From contig NZ_MAMP01000001.1 of NCBI RefSeq assembly GCF_001750285.1, forward strand, positions 186,001 to 250,000: a stretch of DNA of 64,000 nt. Direction: 5' to 3'. This document shows positions 25,993-34,568 of this stretch, piece after piece. This DNA is from Domibacillus iocasae (GTDB lineage Bacteria; Bacillota; Bacilli; Bacillales; Domibacillaceae). Below the pieces are notes generated by a model. That model worked only from the letters and a program-made list of their open reading frames with translations, had not been told where the DNA came from and made no database searches. Position 1 is the stretch's first letter; each line of letters starts with the position of its first letter. The translations under genes and the position numbers were made by a program.

Positions 25993-26157
25993 ATGATTGT
26001 CGGCGAACCATTCATTTATGATTATTTCGCCAATCCATTCGTAAAGTACGGATTTGAACTTGTCGTTGTTGCCGGCATTTTGCTTGCCGGGACACTGAAA
26101 CAGCGCAGAATGGAACGCGCGAAAAACAAAATCGCGTTGGATGAAAACGTTCTGTAA
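25993..26157 (+). CDS. Small putative membrane protein, 54 residues
   Basis: The frame opens with ATG at 25993 and ends at TAA 26155-26157. The product has an aromatic start (EPFIYDYFANPFVKYG), one hydrophobic helix (FELVVVAGILLAGTL, about 21-36) and a basic amphipathic tail. No ribosome binding site is visible and a stop lies two codons upstream, so it may be the 3' remnant of a larger membrane-protein gene. A strong terminator follows directly, which argues that the 3' end at least is genuine. I do not recognise the family. Confidence 0.4.
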   Translation: MIVGEPFIYDYFANPFVKYGFELVVVAGILLAGTLKQRRMERAKNKIALDENVL

Positions 26158-26167
26158 TATACACATA

Positions 26168-26206
26168 AAGAAACAGCCTCCTCCGCGTAGAGCAGGCTGT
26201 TTCTTT
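26168..26206. terminator. Bidirectional terminator
   Basis: AAAGAAACAGCCT and its complement AGGCTGTTTCTTT form a long stem ending at 26206. It serves the small + strand frame and the DeoR remnant on -. Confidence 0.75.
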
Positions 26207-26303
26207 ATGTCGAGATTGTCACATCGACTTTTCGCTCAGCGAATATTTGCTTCACGGATGCGTCGATTCCTTCATCAGTAATAACTCCGTTTATTTTCCG
26301 ACA
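26205..26303 (-). pseudogene. DeoR-family regulator remnant (C-terminal 33 residues)
   Basis: The reading frame gives KINGVITDEGIDASVKQIFA followed by ERKVDVTIST and TAA. This is the typical end of DeoR-family sugar-phosphate-sensing repressors. A stop (TAG) precedes it at 26304-26306 and nothing of the helix-turn-helix remains upstream. I infer a deleted regulator, perhaps once linked to the sugar genes. Confidence 0.6.
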
Positions 26304-26378
26304 CTAAAACTCGCACTTTTGAAAAGCGCCAGTTTCTTTTTGATTCTTTCGGTTTACGAAACACATAATGAGTAGCTT

Positions 26379-26684
26379 TTACCAGGCAACCTCGTAATCG
26401 ACCACGATCACATTTTCAGTCAGCCCTTCTATCGATGCAAGAAACTCCTTATGAAGCGGGTGCGGCAGGTAGCCATCAAGCGCCTCTTTGTCCTTAAACG
26501 TTACCCGCAGTCCAAGTGTATAGCCTTGAGCATGCTCTGCTTCTTCTGTTGCGTTTACGCCGGCTGTGATTTCCATAATACCGGGAATCTTTTTTTGAAG
26601 GGATAACAATTGCAGTGCAAGTTCCTGTTGCTTTTCAGCTGTGACATTTTCTTTGAATTTAAAGCTTACTAAATGTTCATACAT
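26379..26684 (-). CDS. Dabb-family (stress-responsive alpha/beta barrel) protein
   Basis: The 101-residue protein opens with YEHLVSFKFKENVTAE and contains YTLGLRVTFKDKEALDGYLPHP, the hallmark of Dabb ferredoxin-like barrels. These small dimeric proteins act in stress responses or, in some cases, as cyclases or lyases on small molecules. AAAGGTG precedes the ATG. It is monocistronic. The exact function is unknown. Confidence 0.8.
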   Translation of the reverse strand: MYEHLVSFKFKENVTAEKQQELALQLLSLQKKIPGIMEITAGVNATEEAEHAQGYTLGLRVTFKDKEALDGYLPHPLHKEFLASIEGLTENVIVVDYEVAW

Positions 26685-26980
26685 GTTAACGACACCTTTC
26701 TCTTTTTATTGATTCGATAACTTTATTCCCCATTTCAGGACAAGATATGCAAAAGAAGAACTCCCCGGCGAGACTGCTCCCAAGGAGGCTTTATCATTGA
26801 TTCACTTTTTTATATCCTGTTTAATGTATATAAAAAAATTTTTAGATTTTTACATAAAAAACAATCGATTTGCTTTTTACTTTTAATACTTCCAATTTCT
26901 ACGAATAAAGTTGATTTGTTTATCGATAACTTGGGTATTCTAGATGGGTACATCTAGAGATAATGTGGAGGGGGAATTGG

Positions 26981-27586
26981 ATGTTCGGCTTAGCCGACTT
27001 ATTCTCATTAGTCATCTCGGCATTTATCATATTGCCCGCAGTAGCATTTTTACGCGAAATGGGCTATCTGATTGTAAGTATTGTATTTGGGGTAAAAAAT
27101 CCCCGTGTTACAATTGGGTCAGGGCCCCGAATATTTCAAATCGGTTTATTCGATATTCGGAAATACTATCATTTATCTAGCTGGTATTCCTACGATTCCT
27201 TAAAAAGAGAGGGAAAGATTGCGTACGTCCTCCTCTATGCCGGACCCATTTTGGTTAATACCATAGCGGCGCTGACGATTAACACAATGCTTGCAAATGG
27301 ATTACTAGAAGAGTATCGGACGTTCTGGGATCGATTTGTGTTTTATGCTTTTTACTTTGTTCTATTTGATATTGTGCCAATGAAAACCATAAACGGTATG
27401 CCCAATAACGGCCTTATCATTTATGAAATGCTGCGGTATGGAAAGCGGATTGACTACAATCAAGAGCCTTTCCTCCCCTCTACTTCTGAAATTGAGGAGG
27501 GGTACCGGGAAGAGATAAAGAAAATAAAAGAAGTTAAGAAAGCAATGAAGAAAAAGGACAAAGACAGCTCTCGTCCAAAAAAATAA
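26981..27586 (+). CDS. Membrane protein resembling M50 site-2 peptidases but lacking HExxH
   Basis: I chose the ATG at 26981 because GGAGGGGG precedes it, giving 201 residues. Order: membrane helix (about 5-25) ending in FLREMGYL where M50 proteases have HExxH; a helix around 70-95 (KIAYVLLYAGPILVNTIAAL); a third helix with FDIVPMKTINGMPNNG where active enzymes have an N/LxPxxxLDG motif; and a highly charged Lys/Glu C-terminal tail (about 160-201). The layout matches a site-2 protease fold with both metal ligands replaced (H to R and H to Y). I read it as a non-catalytic homologue, perhaps a chaperone or sequestering protein. It stands alone on the + strand. Confidence 0.6.
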   Translation: MFGLADLFSLVISAFIILPAVAFLREMGYLIVSIVFGVKNPRVTIGSGPRIFQIGLFDIRKYYHLSSWYSYDSLKREGKIAYVLLYAGPILVNTIAALTINTMLANGLLEEYRTFWDRFVFYAFYFVLFDIVPMKTINGMPNNGLIIYEMLRYGKRIDYNQEPFLPSTSEIEEGYREEIKKIKEVKKAMKKKDKDSSRPKK

Positions 27587-27998
27587 TCATTTAAATATAT
27601 CCCAAAATCGTTGTTTATCCCACCCTTACAGTTAAAAGGAAAAAAGCCTGCGCCAGACTCCCGGCATAGGCTTCTTCCATTCCCTTTGTGAAGCAGGAAT
27701 TTGTTGGAGAAGATCTGCTTACTTATTCAGCAGTCTACTCTGCCTATTCGCAGGAACCGCTAAATGCATTCAGTCGGCGGGTTTTTACACTTCGCCGCTT
27801 TAAGCAAATCATTCATCCTGTACAGAGCGTACCATTGTGAAGAAAAATTTGTTATTCACAGTTAATGGAACAAAGGCTATTACAATCATTGTTTCATCCG
27901 ATCAATCGATCTGGATGCTTCAGATGCCTTTGTGGCTTCCATTTGGTTGCCTCTGTAATTATACAATACCCGCTTCTCTCAAAATGAAACCGTTTTTT
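27587..27998. other. Intergenic stretch with a hairpin and a possible gene fragment
   Basis: AAGCCTGCGCC (27644-27654) can pair with GGCATAGGCTT (27663-27673) apart from a 2-base internal loop. The T-run is on the minus side, so it could end a minus transcript. A protein-like frame lies at 27688-27840. The rest shows nothing I recognise. Confidence 0.4.
27688..27840 (+). pseudogene. Possible gene fragment of unknown family
   Basis: The 50-residue frame begins VKQEFVGEDLLTYSAVYSAY and continues with Arg/Phe-rich protein-like sequence to TGA 27838-27840. It has no ribosome binding site and no match I recognise. Composition looks coding rather than random, which suggests a gene remnant. Confidence 0.25.
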
Positions 27999-29174
27999 TT
28001 AAACTTTTTTTAATGATGTTTGATCTTTTTTTCTGCCGGATTGATCATAAAAAACAAGACCGATACAGCCGGCGAATGCGAGCCAGCCGAGAAGCTGATA
28101 CATTGCAGCTGCACCTCCTGTCCAATCAATTATCCACCCGCCGCCGAGCGAGCCGATGATACCAGATAAGCCAAAAAAGGCAGAAATGAATACCATTTGG
28201 CCAGTTGCCAGAAATTCATCCGGCATAATTTTTGTGACAATTTGAAATGTACATAAATAAAAGATACCAAACGTCAGACCATGCAGCGGCTGAAGCAAAA
28301 TGATATGGAGTGGTTCGGCTGCCAGTGCATACAACATCCACCGCAAACCATACAATGCAGCGGCTGTAATCACAAAGGTCATCTTCCGTTTAAACAATCG
28401 GATCCAATAGGCGCTGAACATAAAAATCATTGCTTCTGAAGCGACGCCCATAAACCAGGCAAGACCAATTTGTGATTCTGTGCCGCCGAGTTCTGTTATG
28501 TACAATCCGATGAACATATCGTTTGCCCGGTGTGTAATCGTAACAAGCATGATGATCAGCAAAAACCATAAAAAAGCCGGGCGGCTGACAACTTTTGCCG
28601 CTTCTTTTATATTAATAATTTTAGAGGAAGCGGTCACATCGCTAATTTTTTGAATAACCACAAACGTGATAATGGCGTATGTCAGGAATAAATAAAATAA
28701 ATAGCCAAGACCAAGCTGCCCTAAAATAAAGCCTCCGAGCAGAGATGTCAATGCAAAGCCAACAGATCCCCACATGCGGATTTGCCCAAATTGAACGTGG
28801 TGCAGGACGGCTGTTTTTTGCGATAAATTATCCCCAAGCGCCCCAATAGGTGACTGAAAAGAAAAGAAAATTGCCGCAATAAATAGCAACATCCAGAATG
28901 AATCTGCTTGAAATAAAAAGAAACTCATCACCACAAGGCTGCCTGAGCAGATCATAACTATTCGTTTAACAGTTTTGTATTTGTCACTCATATATCCCCA
29001 AAACGGCTGCGAAAAAAGCGCCGTAAATGGACCTATTGCCATGAGCCAGCCAATTTCTGAAGCAGACAGTCCTTTTTCCTGAAAATATGAGGGCAAAAAG
29101 GTGGCGGTCATCGCAACCGATGAATGAAAAAAGAACAAAAACAGGCTAAGAAACAAAACCGGCTGTTTTTTCAT
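27999..29174 (-). CDS. MFS transporter (LacY/PPP-like MFS_1 type)
   Basis: I chose the ATG at 29174 (MKKQPVLF) because GGAGG precedes it, giving 391 residues. Twelve membrane helices are visible, with the MFS loop motif GYMSDKYKTVKR between helices 2 and 3. The first-helix sequence (FLPSYFQEKGLSASEIGWLMA) resembles the phenylpropionate/lactose-permease-like branch of sugar-proton symporters. It follows the MsmX-like gene on the same strand with a 60-bp gap and may be co-transcribed. The substrate is unknown. Confidence 0.8.
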   Translation of the reverse strand: MKKQPVLFLSLFLFFFHSSVAMTATFLPSYFQEKGLSASEIGWLMAIGPFTALFSQPFWGYMSDKYKTVKRIVMICSGSLVVMSFFLFQADSFWMLLFIAAIFFSFQSPIGALGDNLSQKTAVLHHVQFGQIRMWGSVGFALTSLLGGFILGQLGLGYLFYLFLTYAIITFVVIQKISDVTASSKIINIKEAAKVVSRPAFLWFLLIIMLVTITHRANDMFIGLYITELGGTESQIGLAWFMGVASEAMIFMFSAYWIRLFKRKMTFVITAAALYGLRWMLYALAAEPLHIILLQPLHGLTFGIFYLCTFQIVTKIMPDEFLATGQMVFISAFFGLSGIIGSLGGGWIIDWTGGAAAMYQLLGWLAFAGCIGLVFYDQSGRKKDQTSLKKV

Positions 29175-29233
29175 ATGTACATCCTCCAAAGTAGAAAAGC
29201 AGGAAGCATCAGCTGCTTCCTGCCTTTAAATTG

Positions 29234-30334
29234 TTATGGGCGAATCCGAACTTCTGATGTAGCATCAAAGAAATGCGCTTTGTTTATATCGAAAGCAAGC
29301 TGAATTTTTTCGCCTGCCATAATGTCGAGACGTGAATCAAGGCGCGCCACAAAGTTTTGGCCTTCGATATCCGAGTACACCATAATTTCTGCACCGAGCA
29401 GTTCAGATACAGATACTTCTGCATCAAAAGCTGAATGCCGGGACGCCTCAAGGAAAATCAATTCATCATGGATGTCTTCCGGACGAACACCTAGAATAAT
29501 GCTCTTGCCAACATATCCCTGGTCACGCAGGTAGCGCATTTTGCCTTCCGGCACGTCAAGTGATTTCGAGCCGATTTTCACAAATCCATCACCAAGCTCC
29601 GCGTTGAAGAAGTTCATTGGTGGTGAACCGATAAAGCCAGCTACAAACGCGTTTTCCGGATTCTCGTATACTTCTTTTGGTGAGCCGATCTGCATGATTT
29701 TACCGGCTTTCATAACAACGATACGTGTTGCCATCGTCAATGCTTCCGTTTGGTCATGCGTTACGTAAATCGTCGTCGTCTGCAGGCGCTGATGAAGTTT
29801 AATAATTTCAGAACGCATTTGTACGCGAAGTTTCGCATCCAGGTTGGACAGCGGCTCATCCATTAAGAATACTTTTGCATCGCGGACAATCGCACGGCCG
29901 AGGGCAACACGCTGACGCTGACCACCGGATAATGCTTTTGGCTTCCGTTTTAAATATTCCGTCAAACCAAGAATTTGAGCTGCGTTCTCAACGCGCTTTT
30001 GAATTTCGTCTTTTGGCATTTTGCGAAGCTTTAAGCCAAATGCCATGTTATCATATACGGTCATATGCGGATAAAGGGCATAGTTCTGGAACACCATCGC
30101 GATGTCGCGGTCTTTCGGCGCTACATCATTTACGCGGCGGTCATCAATGTAAAAGTCACCTTTTGAAATTTCTTCAAGACCGGCAATCATCCGAAGCGTT
30201 GTTGATTTTCCACAGCCGGAAGGTCCAACAAATACGATAAACTCTTTATCTTGAATGTGAAGGTTGAAATCCTCAACTGCTGTTACGTCTCCATCGTATA
30301 CTTTATAAATACTGTTTAATTGAAGTTCTGCCAT
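29234..30334 (-). CDS. msmX: Multi-sugar ABC transporter ATPase, MsmX/UgpC type
   Basis: The product has 366 residues from the ATG at 30334, after GGAGG. Motifs are Walker A GPSGCGKST, Q-loop FQNYALYPHM, signature LSGGQRQR, Walker B VFLMDEPLSNLDAK and H-loop THDQ, followed by a C-terminal regulatory TOBE-type domain (about 235-366). In Bacillus MsmX energises several CUT1 sugar importers encoded elsewhere. The CUT1 importer at 40.5-43.6 kb has a binding protein and two permeases but no ATPase, so this protein is its likely motor. A weak cre-like sequence lies at 30349-30362. It is not in the same operon as the permeases. Confidence 0.85.
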   Translation of the reverse strand: MAELQLNSIYKVYDGDVTAVEDFNLHIQDKEFIVFVGPSGCGKSTTLRMIAGLEEISKGDFYIDDRRVNDVAPKDRDIAMVFQNYALYPHMTVYDNMAFGLKLRKMPKDEIQKRVENAAQILGLTEYLKRKPKALSGGQRQRVALGRAIVRDAKVFLMDEPLSNLDAKLRVQMRSEIIKLHQRLQTTTIYVTHDQTEALTMATRIVVMKAGKIMQIGSPKEVYENPENAFVAGFIGSPPMNFFNAELGDGFVKIGSKSLDVPEGKMRYLRDQGYVGKSIILGVRPEDIHDELIFLEASRHSAFDAEVSVSELLGAEIMVYSDIEGQNFVARLDSRLDIMAGEKIQLAFDINKAHFFDATSEVRIRP

Positions 30335-30441
30335 TTTCCATTCCTCCTGCAACCGTTTTCTTATTTTAATTGTATTCGCTTACAAGTTAAATAGAAATGG
30401 ACATGGTGCACAAAGATTGCCCCTTCTCCTTGTGCAGATTG

Positions 30442-31326
30442 TCACTTTTTCGAACTCATTAAACAAATCATATAAACAATCAGTGCCCCTTCATATGAAC
30501 GGACATCGATACCGGTCCGGTCAATAAATTTATCAATCCGGTATTGAAGACTGTTGCGGTGCAGATGAAGCTGCTTAGCAGTCTGGCTCACATTTAAGTT
30601 ATTTTGAATAAACAGCTGGAGAGTATTTCTCAAATCATCGTCCTTATTAAACAATTCCTGTTCTCCTGTAAAGAACCGGGACAGTTCTTCACCGCTTTGC
30701 GCTAAAAATAAATGCGGGACGACCATTTCAATGGTGGTCACCCGCTGCTCCGGAATAAACAGCGCTGCTTTACGAGCCGCTTCTGTTTCATTCTCATAGA
30801 CAGCTCTCAATGAATCGGCGGCATTTGAAAAACGTCCGGCAAACAACCGGCCTGCTATGTAAAAGTCACCAGCCAGAACGTCCAAAAACGTTTGTGCATC
30901 TTCTTTTCCAATCGGGTAATCCGTTTCTTCCTCTATTAAAATGCACTCTTTTTCTCTCGTCCACACAACAAGAAGTGTATGATCAAAATATGTATCAACC
31001 GCTTCAAAAAAACCGCTGCGGTCGTTCTCTGACAGCTTAACATATAAAAATCGGACTCGTTCTGATTTCACCGCCGGGCACTCTGTACCGTGCATGAGGA
31101 AATCCCACCACGCCTGTTCTACGGCAGAAAGCTGGCTCATTCCCTGCTCCCGTTCGATTAAGACGAAAAAATGGGAAAGAAGCTGCTGCTCTTTATCACT
31201 TACATCTTCTTTCGGAATCGAAATATAGCGATTCTGTCCTTTATCGTAATAATGAAGGCGTTTTTCATCAGGCTCAGGTTTCTCGGTAATCACAGCTCTT
31301 TCATATATTGCTTCGATGTTATTCAT
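30442..31326 (-). CDS. CdaR/PucR-type transcriptional regulator
   Basis: The 294-residue protein ends in the helix-turn-helix typical of sugar-diacid and PucR regulators (QTAKQLHLHRNSLQYRIDKF, about 240-290). The N-terminal part shows no clear diacid-binding domain and no membrane segment. GAGG precedes the ATG. It sits just upstream of the MsmX-like gene on the same strand, and a TGCACAA/TTGTGCA inverted repeat lies between them, so it may regulate msmX. The target is inference only. Confidence 0.75.
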   Translation of the reverse strand: MNNIEAIYERAVITEKPEPDEKRLHYYDKGQNRYISIPKEDVSDKEQQLLSHFFVLIEREQGMSQLSAVEQAWWDFLMHGTECPAVKSERVRFLYVKLSENDRSGFFEAVDTYFDHTLLVVWTREKECILIEEETDYPIGKEDAQTFLDVLAGDFYIAGRLFAGRFSNAADSLRAVYENETEAARKAALFIPEQRVTTIEMVVPHLFLAQSGEELSRFFTGEQELFNKDDDLRNTLQLFIQNNLNVSQTAKQLHLHRNSLQYRIDKFIDRTGIDVRSYEGALIVYMICLMSSKK

Positions 31327-31450
31327 TTCTGCTGCCTCTTTTCAACACGCAAATGGCACCTGCCCCGTGCAGATGATATTTACAATTCTTCCTTATTAGT
31401 ATACCGAATTTAAGAAAAAAGCTCCTGTACTAGAAACAAGCTTTTTCTTT

Positions 31451-32473
31451 TTAGAGAGAAAGTGTTACTTTTTTGCCGGTTTTGACACTTTCAAGAGCGC
31501 CAAACACCATTTCCATGCTTTTAATATTATCTCGACAGTCCGTTTCTGCTAATCGATTTTCTTTAAGCGCCGCAAACATCTCGTCAAGACAGCCTGCATG
31601 TCCCTCCTGACCTGTCCAAAGAGTGCCGGCTGTTTCCGTCCGAACCGGATGAATAAATTCTGATGGCTTTGAAGGATCTTTTATTTCGAAAACCGGTGGT
31701 CCTTCCCCGTCCCATATCGCACTTCCGTTTGTTCCTGTGATCCGCCAATCTGCATCCCAGGATGTTTTGTGTCCCTCCGCGCACCATGAACCACGATATG
31801 AAAAAATAGACCCATTACTCATTTCAAAAATGCAGACAGCTGATGCATTTCCCTCGTACCAGGACCCCGGTGGATTATACTCATGGCAATAGACAGACAC
31901 CGCGTCTGCTCCCGTTAAAAATCGCGCCTGATCAAACGTATGAATGGACATATCGATAAGCAGTGGACTGTCCATTTTTTCACGGAATCCACCGAAATGA
32001 GGGCCAATAAAAAAGTCGGCATGAATGGAACCCACTTGTCCGATTTTATTTTCAATTAAAAGCTGCTGCAATGTTCGAATGTGCTTCGTATACCGGCGGT
32101 TTTGCATCACAGAATAATTCTTTCCGGTTTTCTCTGCGGTTTGAACAACTTCTTTTCCATCCTGAAGTGTTTCAGCAAGCGGCTTTTCCCCCATCACATG
32201 ATACCCTGACTTTAACGCGGTTGTGACAACTTGTTTATGCGCAGCCGGGATGGTGACGTCAATCACCAGGTTTCCTCCTGTGTCTGCCAGCGCTTCTGAT
32301 AAATCGGTATAACAAGGCACGTTTAGCCGCCGTCGTTCAGCCATTGATTGCGCCGCTTCTGCATTCACATCCACGAGCGCAATGATGTCCGCATCTTCAC
32401 GTGCTTCTATATAATCAATCCATGTATTCGCCATGCCGCCGCAGCCGACAACCACTGCTTTATAATAATTCAT
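31451..32473 (-). CDS. Gfo/Idh/MocA family oxidoreductase
   Basis: The 340-residue protein has the Rossmann motif VVGCGGMANTWIDYIEA, catalytic motif GEKPLAE and substrate-side motif DMSIHTFDQARFL, where DxGxH is altered to DMSIH. It is flanked by terminators on both sides, so it is probably monocistronic and regulated apart from the LacI operon upstream. The dehydrogenase reaction is likely on a sugar or sugar acid. GGGGAG precedes the ATG. The substrate is unknown. Confidence 0.82.
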   Translation of the reverse strand: MNYYKAVVVGCGGMANTWIDYIEAREDADIIALVDVNAEAAQSMAERRRLNVPCYTDLSEALADTGGNLVIDVTIPAAHKQVVTTALKSGYHVMGEKPLAETLQDGKEVVQTAEKTGKNYSVMQNRRYTKHIRTLQQLLIENKIGQVGSIHADFFIGPHFGGFREKMDSPLLIDMSIHTFDQARFLTGADAVSVYCHEYNPPGSWYEGNASAVCIFEMSNGSIFSYRGSWCAEGHKTSWDADWRITGTNGSAIWDGEGPPVFEIKDPSKPSEFIHPVRTETAGTLWTGQEGHAGCLDEMFAALKENRLAETDCRDNIKSMEMVFGALESVKTGKKVTLSL

Positions 32474-32605
32474 TCATCTTTCTCCCCTTTATTTCAAAGT
32501 AAATGTTCACCGACGACTTTGTTCAGCCCAAGATTATCACAACTCTTCGGAATAGGTCAGTATACATGTTAGTATTTTTTGTGGATAATACCTAATACCT
32601 GCAAA

Positions 32606-32637
32606 AAGGAGCCACCTATACCTGCAGGCGGCTCCTT
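32606..32637 (-). terminator. Terminator of LacI operon 2
   Basis: AAGGAGCC (32606-32613) and GGCTCCTT (32630-32637) form a perfect stem. TTTTTG follows on the minus strand. Confidence 0.8.
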
Positions 32638-32647
32638 CATTTTTAAA

Positions 32648-33742
32648 TTATTTCTGCTTATTAAAGTCGGCCTGCTTTTCTAATAATCTCGGTTTTTCAC
32701 ATGTGCTTTCCATTTCGTAATGCTTTCCATGATTAGATGAGTGATGAATGCCGTGCATGATTTCAAGCACATGATATGCCAAATCACCATTCGCACGCGG
32801 CGATTTACCTGATTCAATCGCTGCCGCCATGTCGGCAAGGCCGATGCCCCGCGCATTTTCAGGTAAATCTGTTTTCGGTTTTATTTCCTCCCACTCCTCT
32901 TCTCCATTCTTTTTAATAAGCACTGGCAAATGAAAGTGGTTTGGGTCTGGCAGGCTGATCGTGCCTTCTTCTCCGTAAATTTCAATAAAGGGCGTACGGG
33001 CGGCTGCAATGTCAAAGCTCGTTGTAATAGTTGCCGTGGCACCCTGCTCAAAATCCAAAATACCGGTTACATGCGTTGGCACCTGCACGACAATTTTCTC
33101 ACCATATTTCGGTTCACTCGTAATGGTTCGTTCAGGATAGGTAATGCGGGCTGATCCGGTCAGGCGCTTTACCGGACCGAGCAGGCTTACAAGCGCTGTT
33201 AAATAATACGGACCCATATCATACATCGGCCCGCCCCCAATATGATAGAAAAACTCGGGATTCGGGTGCCATGATTCCGGTCCCCTTGACATCATAAAAG
33301 CAGTCGCACCGACAATTTTGCCAATTACCCCATCTTCAATCATCTGTCCGGCAAGTTGGATGCTGCCGCCTAAAAAGGTATCGGGAGCAGAACCGGCCAT
33401 GACGCCATATTCCGTCGCTTTTTCCACAATCCGTTTGCCATCTTCAATTGTAATAGCCAGCGGTTTTTCCGAATACACATGTTTTTTCTGTTCAATTGCC
33501 CGGACCGCTATATCGGCGTGTGCATGCGGCACTGTTAAATCCAAGACAATGTCAATGTCTGGTAATGCTATTAATTCATCAACGTCCATTACATGCGGCA
33601 CACTATATTTCACGCCTGCTTCCTCCGCTTTGGTTCTGTCAAGATCCGCACAAGCAATAATAGTAAAAGATTCGTAATAACGGCTATTCTCCAAGTAAAT
33701 ACCGCTTATATTCCCGCAGCCGATTAATCCAACGTTTAACAA
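32648..33742 (-). CDS. Gfo/Idh/MocA family oxidoreductase
   Basis: The 364-residue protein starts at TTG 33742, after GGAGG. The Rossmann motif is GLIGCGNISGIYL, the catalytic motif SEKPLAI and the substrate-side motif MYDMGPYYLTAL, a DxGPYY variant seen in many sugar dehydrogenases of this family. It is the last gene of the short operon LacI - epimerase - dehydrogenase, with 14 bp between it and the epimerase gene. It probably oxidises a sugar that the epimerase then isomerises. The substrate is unknown. Confidence 0.83.
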   Translation of the reverse strand: MLNVGLIGCGNISGIYLENSRYYESFTIIACADLDRTKAEEAGVKYSVPHVMDVDELIALPDIDIVLDLTVPHAHADIAVRAIEQKKHVYSEKPLAITIEDGKRIVEKATEYGVMAGSAPDTFLGGSIQLAGQMIEDGVIGKIVGATAFMMSRGPESWHPNPEFFYHIGGGPMYDMGPYYLTALVSLLGPVKRLTGSARITYPERTITSEPKYGEKIVVQVPTHVTGILDFEQGATATITTSFDIAAARTPFIEIYGEEGTISLPDPNHFHLPVLIKKNGEEEWEEIKPKTDLPENARGIGLADMAAAIESGKSPRANGDLAYHVLEIMHGIHHSSNHGKHYEMESTCEKPRLLEKQADFNKQK

Positions 33743-33756
33743 GATTGGATTCCTCC

Positions 33757-34518
33757 TTACTTGCCGGCCAAATGCGGCATTTTTGTTTTTAAATAATTCA
33801 AGCTTATTTCAATGCTTTCAAATGGTGTACGTTTTGTCATATCCTGCTCGACAATCCACCATTCCACATTCGTGCCCTCCGCTGCTTCAAACACTGCTTC
33901 AAGATTTACGCCACCCGTCCCAAGCTCTGCAAAAAATTGTTCATTGTCTGTTGTCATGTCCTTTAAATGAATAAGTGGTGTACGGCCCGCGTAACGCTTG
34001 ATCCAATCAACAGGCTGTTCGCCAGCTTTTGTCAGCCAGTAAATATCAAATTCAGCCGCCGTTTTTGTTTCGTCTAAAATCGTTTGAAGTGCCGTCCGGC
34101 CGTCTGCCAGCTTTTCCAATTCAAAATCATGATTATGATAGCAAAGTGTAATCCCCTCTTTTTGGCACTCTTCCTCCGCTTCTTTTAAGATCAAAAGAAG
34201 TGCTTGATAATCGGCTTCATTGCGTTGTTCAGGAAGCAGGTATGGACAAACAATATAACGGCTGCCAATTACTTTTTGTTCTTCGATGACCTGAGGGAGA
34301 TTATTTTTTATTTGGTCAAGCGAAATGTGACTTGACGCTGCTTTTAATCCATATTCGTCAAGCAGTGCTTTTACCTCTGATGCACTTAATCCACAGAATC
34401 CTGCAAACTCAACCCCAGCATAACCAAGCTCTGCCACTTTTTTTAAAGTGCCGGCAAAATCTTTTTCGCTTTCCTCACGCAATGTAAATAGTTGTACAGC
34501 AACTGGAATGGTTTTCAT
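33757..34518 (-). CDS. Sugar phosphate isomerase/epimerase
   Basis: The 253-residue TIM-barrel protein has the motifs YHNHDFEL, EFDIYWL, LIHLKDM and IVEQDM, which place the metal ligands of the family (Glu, Asp, His, Glu). The opening VAVQLFTLREE is common in members found with ThuA and Gfo/Idh/MocA genes. GGGGG precedes the ATG. A LacI operator lies directly upstream at 34536-34549. Confidence 0.8.
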   Translation of the reverse strand: MKTIPVAVQLFTLREESEKDFAGTLKKVAELGYAGVEFAGFCGLSASEVKALLDEYGLKAASSHISLDQIKNNLPQVIEEQKVIGSRYIVCPYLLPEQRNEADYQALLLILKEAEEECQKEGITLCYHNHDFELEKLADGRTALQTILDETKTAAEFDIYWLTKAGEQPVDWIKRYAGRTPLIHLKDMTTDNEQFFAELGTGGVNLEAVFEAAEGTNVEWWIVEQDMTKRTPFESIEISLNYLKTKMPHLAGK

Positions 34519-34535
34519 TTTTTATCCCCCTTTTT

Positions 34536-34549
34536 TGTAATCGATTACA
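34536..34549. promoter_or_regulatory. LacI-type operator between lacI-2 and epimerase gene
   Basis: Exact palindrome TGTAATCGATTACA, 17 bases before the epimerase start. The same core occurs upstream of lacI-2. Confidence 0.8.
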
Positions 34550-34568
34550 TTATATGAATAAATGCGGT

